A stretch of 64,000 nt of DNA from Paradesertivirga mongoliensis (lineage in GTDB: Bacteria > Bacteroidota > Bacteroidia > Sphingobacteriales > Sphingobacteriaceae): NCBI RefSeq assembly GCF_024436395.1, contig NZ_JAFMZO010000001.1, forward strand, positions 814,181-878,180, read 5' to 3'. Below are positions 7,799 to 14,788 of this stretch, piece after piece (within the stretch, counting starts at the first letter, position 1; each line of letters starts with the position of its first letter). The position numbers and the translations under genes were made by a program. The notes beneath the pieces are model-generated. The model had not been told where the DNA came from, did no database searches, and saw nothing but the letters and a program-made list of their open reading frames with translations.

Positions 7799-7927
7799 TT
7801 ACTTTGCTTGTGTTACTTCTACTTTTTGGAATTCGCTGCTGTTGCAAGAGTTGATGGCAGAGGCTCCTAATAAGATTCCGGTAAACATGCAAAATAATTT
7901 AAGCTTAAAAGATGGTGACCGTTTCAT
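7799..7927 (-). CDS. Small lipoprotein-like peptide (42 aa)
   Basis: ATG at 7927, stop TAA at 7801-7799. The peptide has a basic start (MKRSPSFKLK), a hydrophobic core (LFCMFTGILLGASA), then INSC, a weak lipobox, and a polar tail ending in VEVTQAK. This fits an exported lipoprotein with a very short mature part. On the minus strand upstream lies a near-consensus promoter (TTTG about 16 bases before AATATTTG, around 7947-7975), and a hairpin follows downstream. It is too short for standard gene callers. I know no homologue, so the evidence is layout and signal-peptide shape only. Confidence 0.45.
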   Translation of the reverse strand: MKRSPSFKLKLFCMFTGILLGASAINSCNSSEFQKVEVTQAK

Positions 7928-8037
7928 AACAATTAAATTAAATATTTGCAAATATTAATTCAAAAAACACACCAAAGCCTTGAGAGTTGATAAAAACGGC
8001 TTATTAAGTCTCCTGGCGGCTTTTTATAACAAACCCA

Positions 8038-8094
8038 GTCAGATTCATTGTATCTTTTAATGTACACTATCTTGTTGTATAGTGTTAATCTGAC
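8038..8094. repeat. Nested inverted repeat upstream of mfd
   Basis: Outer arms GTCAGATT (8038-8045) and AATCTGAC (8087-8094) are perfect complements. Inside lies a second perfect pair ACACTAT (8064-8070) / ATAGTGT (8079-8085) with an 8-base loop. There is no T-run. Possible operator, structured leader or small RNA. Confidence 0.5.
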
Positions 8095-8164
8095 GAATCT
8101 CAGAACCAAAAAGATTATTCCAAACAATTTCGCTAGCTTTTGATATTAAATTAGGAGGAGCAGG

Positions 8165-8172
8165 TATATTTG
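8165..8172 (+). promoter_or_regulatory. -7 box (TATATTTG) of mfd
   Basis: Perfect TAnnTTTG box 17 bases before the GTG start, with a TTTG -33-like element at 8139-8142 (22-base spacing). The transcript would have a leader of about 10 bases. Confidence 0.6.
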
Positions 8173-8189
8173 CATTCGGAAATTTGAAC

Positions 8190-11100
8190 GTGAACATAAG
8201 GGAGATATTAAATTTATACAAGAGCGATTCCAGGGTAGAGGCTTTGGCGAAAGCTTTGAATTCGGCAAAACATCCCAGAATTCACCTCAAAGGTCTTATT
8301 GGCTCGAGTGATGCCATGATTGCTTCTGCCTTCTATTTTCTAAATCATTCTAACCTCCTTTTCGTCTTTCCCGACAGGGAGGAAGCAGCCTACTTCCAGA
8401 GCGACCTGGAAAATATTTTAGACAAGGAAATACTGATGTTTCCTTCATCCTACAGAAAGCCTTTTGAATTTACACAACCCGATCCAGGGAATGTGCTTCA
8501 ACGGGCCGAAGTGCTGAATGAGCTCATCCACTCTACCGAATTCGGAAAGCTGATTGTTACATATCCTGAAGCATTAGCCGAACGGGTAATCAACCGCGAT
8601 TCGCTGGAGAAAAATACGCTCGAGATTTCACAGGGAAATAAATTAAATATCGATTTCATTAACGAGTTTTTGATCGAATACGATTTTGTGCGCGTTGATT
8701 TTGTTTACGCCCCCGGTCAGTTCTCTATCCGTGGTGGCATTGTCGATATTTTTTCCTTTTCAAACGATCTTCCATACCGCTTCGAGTTCTTTGGCGACTT
8801 TATAGAAAGCATCCGCACCTTCGAAATAGAGGACCAGCTTTCTTTAGAACATGTAAAAAGCGTTACCATCGTACCGAATGTGCAATCTAAGTTTTTAACC
8901 GAGCACAATATTTCGCTTCTAGAGTATATCGATTCGGGCACCAGCGTTTGGTTTAAAGATGTTCAGTTTACCCTGGATATTTTAAAAGAGGGTTATAAAA
9001 AGGCGGCAGAGCTTTGGAAGGCGCTTGACGCGAACCTCAAAAACCAAAACCCAGATTGGATAGATCCTAAGTTCAGTTTTACGGATGAGAAACTTTTGGC
9101 AGATCAATTAAAAGACTTCGCCGTGCTGGAATTCGGAAAGCAATTTTTTTATCAGCCTACCGAAACCATATCGTTCGATTTAAGGCCACAGCCATCATTT
9201 AATAAAGATTTTAACCTGCTTATTCATAATATTAAAAAGAATGAATCTGAGAAGCTGACTAATATCATCTTTACAGATTCGGCCAGGCAGGCCGAGCGTC
9301 TGTATGCTATTTTCGATGATATCGATAAAACCGTTAAGTTCAATTCAATAAATCTTTCCTTACGGGAAGGGTTTATTGACTACGGAAAAAAACTGGCCTG
9401 TTATACTGATCACCAAATTTTCGACAGGTACTATAAATACAAGTTAAAGAAGGGATATACCCGTTCGCAGGCTATAACGCTTAAGGAGCTTAAAGAACTA
9501 AAATCCGGCGACTACATCACTCATATTGATCACGGAATAGGAAAATATGCAGGCCTGGAAAAGGTTGAAGTGAACGGAAAAACCCAGGAGATGATTCGTC
9601 TTATTTATGCGGACAACGATCTGCTGTATGTGAACATTAACTCCCTCAACCGGATTTCTAAATATTCCGGAAAAGAAGGTACCGTTCCTAAAATGAATAA
9701 GCTGGGAACCGACAGCTGGGAAAAGCTGAAGAAGACAACAAAAAAAAAAGTTAAAGACATTGCCCGCGATCTGATAAAGCTTTACGCTATTCGTAAGGCC
9801 CAGACGGGTAATGCATTTCTTCCCGATACTTATCTGCAGACTGAGCTGGAGGCCTCTTTTCTGTATGAGGATACCCCCGACCAAGAGAAAGCCACGGCTG
9901 ACGTAAAGAAAGACATGGAATCGCCTCACCCTATGGATCGCCTGGTTTGCGGCGATGTTGGGTTTGGAAAAACGGAGATTGCTGTTCGGGCCGCCTTTAA
10001 AGCTGTAACAGACAGTAAGCAGGTAGCGATTCTGGTGCCTACCACTATCCTCGCTTTACAGCATTATAAAACATTCAGTTCTCGCCTGGCTGATTTTCCA
10101 TGCAATATCGATTACATCAATCGCTTTAAATCTGCTAAACAAATTAAAGAGACACTTAAGAAACTCGAAGAAGGGAAAGTAGACATCATCATCGGTACTC
10201 ACCGAATTGTGAGCAAGGATGTAAAGTTTAAAGATCTGGGTCTTTTAATTATAGACGAGGAGCAGAAATTTGGTGTGGGGGTAAAAGAAAAGCTTAAGCA
10301 AATGCGGGCGAATGTAGATACTCTCACCTTGACTGCCACGCCTATTCCAAGGACATTGCATTTCTCACTTATGGGTGCTCGCGATTTGTCGATCATTTCT
10401 ACTCCACCACCCAACCGGCAACCTGTAGTAACAGAACTGCACGTTTTTAACGAGCAGCTGATCAAGGAAGCTGTTGAGTTTGAGGTTGATCGCCATGGGC
10501 AGATATTTTTCATCCATAATCGGGTGCAGGATCTGGCGCAGTTAGGAGGCCTGATTCAACGACTGGTACCGAAGGCTCGTATTGGAATAGCTCATGGTCA
10601 GCTTGACGGCGATGCCCTTGAAGATGTGATGCTAAAGTTTGTTGACGGCGAATACGATGTGCTTGTGGCTACTACAATCATAGAAGCCGGACTGGATATT
10701 CCAAATGCTAATACCATTCTCATCAACCATGCGCATATGTTTGGCTTAAGTGATTTGCATCAGATGCGGGGGCGTGTTGGCAGGTCGAACAAGAAGGCCT
10801 TTTGCTATTTGTTAAGTCCTCCTCTGTCCACCCTGACTTCCGAAGCGAGAAAACGGTTAAGCGCCATAGAAGAGTTTTCCGACCTCGGAAGCGGATTTAA
10901 CGTGGCGATGCGCGACCTCGATATCCGCGGAAGCGGGAACCTGTTGGGAGCCGAGCAAAGCGGATTTATTGCCGAGATTGGCTTTGAGATGTATCATAAA
11001 ATCCTGGATGAAGCTATTCAGGAGTTGAAAGATGATGAGTTTAAGGATCTGTTTAAAGATGAGAAACCCAGGCCCTTTATATCATTTACGCAAATCGATA

Positions 11101-11552
11101 CGGATCTCGAAGTCTTGATCCCTGATAGTTATGTAACCAATATCACCGAGCGATATAACCTTTATACAGAGATTTCAAAATTAGAAACAGAGGAAGAATT
11201 GGAGGCTTTTGCACTCAAATTGCAAGACAGGTTCGGACCTGTTCCGAAACCCGTTCGGGAGCTGCTCAAAACCTTAAAACTGCAATGGTTGGGTAAAGCA
11301 ATCGGCTTCGAAAAGATCTCCTTCAAAAAAAATTCTTTGAAGGGTTATTTTATCTCCGATCAGCAGTCGCGATATTTTGAAACCGAACAATTTAACAGGT
11401 TGCTGCAATATGTACAGCAAAATCCGTTCGACTGCAATCTTAAGGAAGTGAAAAACTCGTTGAGAATCTCTTTTGAAAATATCACCAGCCTGGACGATGC
11501 TATAGCCCGGCTATCGGAGATTGCGGCTCCAGCGGATGTGGAAAATCCATGA
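8190..11552 (+). CDS. mfd: Transcription-repair coupling factor
   Basis: Mfd displaces RNA polymerase stalled at lesions and recruits UvrA. About 1,120 residues, full length. Regions in order: UvrB-like N-terminal domain; CarD/RNAP-interaction domain (about 440-500, GDYITHIDHGIGKYAG); DExH translocase with Walker A GDVGFGKTE (about residue 588), IIDEEQKFGV and TATPIPRTL; helicase C domain with GRVGRSNKKAFCYLL; TRCF C-terminal domain. The GTG at 8190 (VNIREILNLYK) gives the usual family start; a TTG two codons earlier is also possible. The gene has its own promoter and is followed by a 204-base gap. Confidence 0.97.
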   Translation: MNIREILNLYKSDSRVEALAKALNSAKHPRIHLKGLIGSSDAMIASAFYFLNHSNLLFVFPDREEAAYFQSDLENILDKEILMFPSSYRKPFEFTQPDPGNVLQRAEVLNELIHSTEFGKLIVTYPEALAERVINRDSLEKNTLEISQGNKLNIDFINEFLIEYDFVRVDFVYAPGQFSIRGGIVDIFSFSNDLPYRFEFFGDFIESIRTFEIEDQLSLEHVKSVTIVPNVQSKFLTEHNISLLEYIDSGTSVWFKDVQFTLDILKEGYKKAAELWKALDANLKNQNPDWIDPKFSFTDEKLLADQLKDFAVLEFGKQFFYQPTETISFDLRPQPSFNKDFNLLIHNIKKNESEKLTNIIFTDSARQAERLYAIFDDIDKTVKFNSINLSLREGFIDYGKKLACYTDHQIFDRYYKYKLKKGYTRSQAITLKELKELKSGDYITHIDHGIGKYAGLEKVEVNGKTQEMIRLIYADNDLLYVNINSLNRISKYSGKEGTVPKMNKLGTDSWEKLKKTTKKKVKDIARDLIKLYAIRKAQTGNAFLPDTYLQTELEASFLYEDTPDQEKATADVKKDMESPHPMDRLVCGDVGFGKTEIAVRAAFKAVTDSKQVAILVPTTILALQHYKTFSSRLADFPCNIDYINRFKSAKQIKETLKKLEEGKVDIIIGTHRIVSKDVKFKDLGLLIIDEEQKFGVGVKEKLKQMRANVDTLTLTATPIPRTLHFSLMGARDLSIISTPPPNRQPVVTELHVFNEQLIKEAVEFEVDRHGQIFFIHNRVQDLAQLGGLIQRLVPKARIGIAHGQLDGDALEDVMLKFVDGEYDVLVATTIIEAGLDIPNANTILINHAHMFGLSDLHQMRGRVGRSNKKAFCYLLSPPLSTLTSEARKRLSAIEEFSDLGSGFNVAMRDLDIRGSGNLLGAEQSGFIAEIGFEMYHKILDEAIQELKDDEFKDLFKDEKPRPFISFTQIDTDLEVLIPDSYVTNITERYNLYTEISKLETEEELEAFALKLQDRFGPVPKPVRELLKTLKLQWLGKAIGFEKISFKKNSLKGYFISDQQSRYFETEQFNRLLQYVQQNPFDCNLKEVKNSLRISFENITSLDDAIARLSEIAAPADVENP

Positions 11553-11756
11553 CTTTAGTAGTTCTATTTGAACCTTTAAATGTAGTGGTCGATCTGAATA
11601 AAGCTTTTTAAATCCAAATTACTCCGCAGCAACGGGGTTTAAGAGCAAAAGAGCGAAGTGTTTCTTCAGCTTACTAATCTAAATTATTGAGGATTATTAA
11701 AAGCAGTTTTCGTTAACAATTCTGTACATTTTGATATTATTGCAGAAAGGATTGTT

Positions 11757-13052
11757 ATGCGCACAGAAGATTTATATTCCATTTACCTGCAACACCCTGT
11801 AATTTGTACCGACACACGGAGAATCACTTCTGGTTGCCTGTTTTTTGCATTAAAGGGCGATAATTTTGACGGGAACATCTTTGCCAGCCAGGCTTTGGAT
11901 GAAGGGGCTGCCTTCGCGGTGATCGACGACCCGGGGTTTGTAAAAAATCAGCAGACTATCCTGGTCGGAAACGTTTTAGAAACACTTCAGCAGCTCGCTA
12001 ATTATCACCGTAGGCAGCTAAATATTCCTTTCGTCGGCATTACGGGAACTAATGGCAAAACGACCACTAAAGAACTTATCAAATCAGTTCTTTCGGTGAA
12101 ATATAAAACCTACGCTACACAGGGGAATTTGAATAATCATATCGGTGTGCCTTTAACTCTGCTGGCAATAGATCGCAGCGTGGAGATTGCTATTGTAGAA
12201 ATGGGGGCCAATCATCAGAAAGAAATAGAATCGCTCTGTAAAATAGCAGAACCCGACCTCGGACTTATCACCAATGTTGGCAAGGGGCACCTTGAAGGGT
12301 TTGGGGGTTTTGAAGGAGTTAAGAAAGGTAAGGGCGAGTTATACGATTTCCTGAAACAAAGCGGCGGCCGGGTTTTCCTGAATAAAGACAGCTCGCATTT
12401 GCTCGAAATGGCGGGCCAAAGGAAATTGGAAAATGTCTTTTATTATAGTACAGCGTCAGATTCTGATCTAAAAGGCGAGCTAATAGAAAATGATCCTTTT
12501 CTAACGATCGACTGGATCTCTGATTCGGAGAGACACAGGATAAAAACTAACCTGACGGGCCCTTATAATCTTGAAAATATTCTGGTGGCCATAGCCGTCG
12601 GGCGATATTTTAATTTAAGTCCTGATGAAATAAACGAGGGTATAAGCGCCTATGTTCCCGGCAATAATCGCTCGCAGATCACTAAAACGGAGCACAATAC
12701 GCTGATCTGTGACTATTATAATGCTAATCCCAGCAGTATGGCAGCGGCTCTTGATAATTTTGCGTCCATATCTGCCGGAAAGAAGGTGTTAATTTTGGGT
12801 GATATGTTTGAGCTGGGAGATGAGTCGTACGATGAACATAGGGCGATTGCAGAGAAGGCTTTGCAGCTCGATGTTGACCGTAAGATATTAATAGGAAAGG
12901 CCTTTTATCAATGTAAGACAGAAGGGGCTAACTTTTATGAAAGCACGGATGAAGCGCTTAAGAATATTAAGTCGGATTCTGTAAAAGGGGCTACCGTTTT
13001 GATCAAAGGCTCGAGAGGGATGCGGCTGGAGAAATTGGCTGAGGTATTATAA
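11757..13052 (+). CDS. murF: UDP-N-acetylmuramoyl-tripeptide--D-alanyl-D-alanine ligase
   Basis: MurF adds D-Ala-D-Ala to the UDP-MurNAc tripeptide, completing the cytoplasmic peptidoglycan precursor. The 431-residue protein has the N-terminal substrate domain (DTRRITSGCLFFAL), the central ATP-binding loop GITGTNGKTTTKEL (about residue 95), and the C-terminal ligase domain (YNANPSSM, VLGDMFELG). It lies alone, outside a dcw cluster, between mfd and a bidirectional terminator. The 204-base gap upstream has only a near-consensus -7 sequence (TACATTTT, about 11725). Confidence 0.96.
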   Translation: MRTEDLYSIYLQHPVICTDTRRITSGCLFFALKGDNFDGNIFASQALDEGAAFAVIDDPGFVKNQQTILVGNVLETLQQLANYHRRQLNIPFVGITGTNGKTTTKELIKSVLSVKYKTYATQGNLNNHIGVPLTLLAIDRSVEIAIVEMGANHQKEIESLCKIAEPDLGLITNVGKGHLEGFGGFEGVKKGKGELYDFLKQSGGRVFLNKDSSHLLEMAGQRKLENVFYYSTASDSDLKGELIENDPFLTIDWISDSERHRIKTNLTGPYNLENILVAIAVGRYFNLSPDEINEGISAYVPGNNRSQITKTEHNTLICDYYNANPSSMAAALDNFASISAGKKVLILGDMFELGDESYDEHRAIAEKALQLDVDRKILIGKAFYQCKTEGANFYESTDEALKNIKSDSVKGATVLIKGSRGMRLEKLAEVL

Positions 13053-13088
13053 AAAAAAGCGGCTTCCGTATGGAAGGCCGCTTTTTAG
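13050..13088. terminator. Bidirectional terminator after murF
   Basis: A-run, then GCGGC-TTCC / GGAA-G-GCCGC stem with a 4-base loop (13059-13082) and a T-run. It sits between the convergent ends of murF and the barrel gene at 13106. Confidence 0.85.
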
Positions 13089-13105
13089 AAAAGTTTTGTA
13101 AATAC

Positions 13106-13753
13106 TTAGAATGAAAAGCCTACAGTAACTGAGAATACTCTGTTGGTGATTTTGAAATCGGAACCGTCTGGAGTGTTAGCCAAATTGCTCAGGCCTAATC
13201 CGTAATTCAAGCCAAAATTCACACCGTTTGATAACTGGTAACCCGCTAAAAGATTCACACCAAAATCAGTTCCTTTCATATCATCTTCGTCATCACTCCC
13301 AAACTTCAATTTTTCCTCCTCAGAATCCTCACCTTCTTCTTCGTCTTTATCTTTTCCAGAAAGTGCCAAACCTGCGTATGGGCCAGCACCCAAATAAAGA
13401 CCGCCGATTTTGTATACAGCATTTACTGGGATCTCCAAGTACATCACATTTCTACTGAATTTGTAGTCTTCTACCTCTTGTTTAAATCCTTTTCCTGACA
13501 GAGTTAAACCAGGTTGAATGGAGAACGAACTTCCTAAAGCAATGTCAGCGTAACCGCCGATCTGGAAAGATGTCTGTGCTTTTAAGCCTTCTTCCCAATC
13601 TTCAGCGCCTTCACCCGAAACGCCTACTTTTGCAAAATTCACCCCAGCTTTAATACCATACTTAATGCCAGACGCAGTAGTGCCAGAAGTTTCCTGAGCC
13701 ATTGCAACACCTGAGATGAGGCATGCGAAAATTAATGTGTAAAGTTTTTTCAT
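13106..13753 (-). CDS. Outer-membrane beta-barrel protein (PorT-like)
   Basis: A 215-residue exported protein with a clean signal peptide (MKKLYTLIFACLISGVAMAQ) and beta-barrel strands (KYGIKAGVNFAKV, FQIGGYADIALG, VFSVTVGFSF), ending in the terminal Phe typical of outer-membrane barrels. The frame extends 30 codons upstream, but the internal ATG at 13753 gives the signal peptide and is preferred. Residues 134-160 form a very acidic stretch (18 of 27 are D or E), likely an external loop that could bind cations. It is divergent from the gene at 13920 and shares an operator region with it. No specific function is evident. Confidence 0.85.
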   Translation of the reverse strand: MKKLYTLIFACLISGVAMAQETSGTTASGIKYGIKAGVNFAKVGVSGEGAEDWEEGLKAQTSFQIGGYADIALGSSFSIQPGLTLSGKGFKQEVEDYKFSRNVMYLEIPVNAVYKIGGLYLGAGPYAGLALSGKDKDEEEGEDSEEEKLKFGSDDEDDMKGTDFGVNLLAGYQLSNGVNFGLNYGLGLSNLANTPDGSDFKITNRVFSVTVGFSF

Positions 13754-13803
13754 GTTGTTTTGTGTTTGTTTCGGTAAATAACAGCACTTTAATTGAAAGT
13801 TAC

Positions 13804-13823
13804 AATACCTAAAGTCAGGTATT
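13804..13823. promoter_or_regulatory. Operator copy 1: AATACCT-N6-AGGTATT
   Basis: Perfect 7-bp inverted repeat with a 6-base spacer, 51 bases upstream of the minus-strand barrel gene. The core TACCT-N6-AGGTA has the 7-2-7 geometry of NarL/FixJ-family sites. Confidence 0.65.
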
Positions 13824-13843
13824 TTCAAAAAGTTTGTAAACAA

Positions 13844-13863
13844 AATACCTATTTCCGGGTATT
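13844..13863. promoter_or_regulatory. Operator copy 2: AATACCT-N6-GGGTATT
   Basis: Second copy with the same layout and one mismatch in the right arm, exactly 40 bases from copy 1. Its right arm overlaps the -33 TTG of the promoter for the gene at 13920. Confidence 0.65.
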
Positions 13864-13892
13864 GTGTAATTCTTTCAATAAAAGTATCTTTC
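13862..13892 (+). promoter_or_regulatory. Promoter of the DUF3575-like gene (TTG-N20-TATCTTTC)
   Basis: TTG at 13862-13864, 20-base spacing, then TATCTTTC (13885-13892), one mismatch from TAnnTTTG. The leader is about 20 bases. Confidence 0.55.
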
Positions 13893-13919
13893 TGCCTGTT
13901 TTAAATAAAACTTAATCGT

Positions 13920-14687
13920 ATGAAGAGAAATTTTACTAAATTATTGTTTATCACTGCTCTGGCGGTACTTTCTGTAAAAGCAAATGCTCAAACAGACAGT
14001 GTAAAAGTAAAGGGGATGGGGAAAAACCTGATTAAGGTTAGTTTGACATCGCTGGCATTAAATACTTACTCGTTTAGCTATGAGCGTAAAATCGGTAGAA
14101 AAATTTCATTAGGAATAGGATACCGCGTAATGCCGGAAGGCGAGCTTCCGTTTAAAAGCAATTTGGAAAGTATTATAGACGATCCCGAAACATTCAAGCA
14201 CGTTGATGGCTTCAGAACTGGAAATACTGCGATTACGCCCGAAATTAAATTCTATTTCGGAAAAGGAGTTTTCCGCGGATTCTACATTGCACCTTTCGCT
14301 CGTTTTGCGAAGTACACTGCCAAGTTACCATCGTTTGAGTATGAGTTTGAAGAGGGAGGAATGAGTCAAACAGAACAAATTCCATTAAATGGCGAGTTAA
14401 AAACTACAACTGGAGGTCTTCTGTTTGGCGCGCAGTGGAAACTGAGTAAGCTAATTTATTTAGATTGGTCAATTCTCGGTCCGCAATATGGAAGTTCGAA
14501 GGGATTTCTAAAAGGAACGAAAACCTTGTCTGAAGACGAACAGGAGGCCTTGAGAGAGGAACTTGAAGACCTCGAAATTCCGCTAGTGGATAGTGAAGTC
14601 ACTGTCGATGCCAGTGGCGCCAGAGTGGATTTTGATGGACCATGGGCGGGAATAAGAGCTTCTATCGGCCTTGCTTTTAGGTTTTAG
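13920..14687 (+). CDS. DUF3575-like outer-membrane protein
   Basis: A 255-residue exported protein with signal peptide MKRNFTKLLFITALAVLSVKANAQ. The mature part consists of amphipathic strands (LGIGYRVMP, ITPEIKFYFGKG, FYIAPFARFAKY, GGLLFGAQWKL) and ends AFRF, consistent with an outer-membrane barrel. It includes an acidic helical segment (SEDEQEALREELEDLE, about residues 205-222). It resembles DUF3575 proteins of Bacteroidota; function unknown. It is divergent from the barrel gene at 13106 with a doubled operator between them, suggesting common control, and is followed by a strong terminator. Confidence 0.8.
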   Translation: MKRNFTKLLFITALAVLSVKANAQTDSVKVKGMGKNLIKVSLTSLALNTYSFSYERKIGRKISLGIGYRVMPEGELPFKSNLESIIDDPETFKHVDGFRTGNTAITPEIKFYFGKGVFRGFYIAPFARFAKYTAKLPSFEYEFEEGGMSQTEQIPLNGELKTTTGGLLFGAQWKLSKLIYLDWSILGPQYGSSKGFLKGTKTLSEDEQEALREELEDLEIPLVDSEVTVDASGARVDFDGPWAGIRASIGLAFRF

Positions 14688-14705
14688 ACAAATTACTTAG
14701 TAGTA

Positions 14706-14742
14706 TGAACGAGGGACGGCTTCAAGGCTGTCCCTCGTTTGT
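14706..14742 (+). terminator. Terminator of the DUF3575-like gene
   Basis: Perfect 10-bp stem AACGAGGGAC / GTCCCTCGTT (14708-14717 with 14729-14738) plus inner pairs, followed by TTGTTTTAT. Confidence 0.85.
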
Positions 14743-14788
14743 TTTATATCTGAGCATCGTTTCCATCTGTCGCAAACGATACATCTTT

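Larger units (their letters stand above)
7494..8183. other. Intergenic region between divergent DUF4199 operon and mfd
   Basis: A 690-base region. It contains the small lipoprotein ORF and its hairpin, a nested inverted repeat at 8038-8094 and the mfd promoter. From about 7494 to 7720 I see no gene or strong site. Longer overlapping reading frames on both strands have no recognisable features. Confidence 0.7.

Noticed and set aside
7662..7958. Longer overlapping frames on both strands in the gap before mfd (7662-7892 minus, 7767-7958 plus)
   Set aside because: Neither has signal, domain or promoter support. The shorter minus-strand frame 7799-7927 with a signal peptide fits better.
9498..9929. 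143-codon minus-strand frame inside mfd
   Set aside because: It has no start context or family pattern and lies wholly inside a conserved part of mfd.
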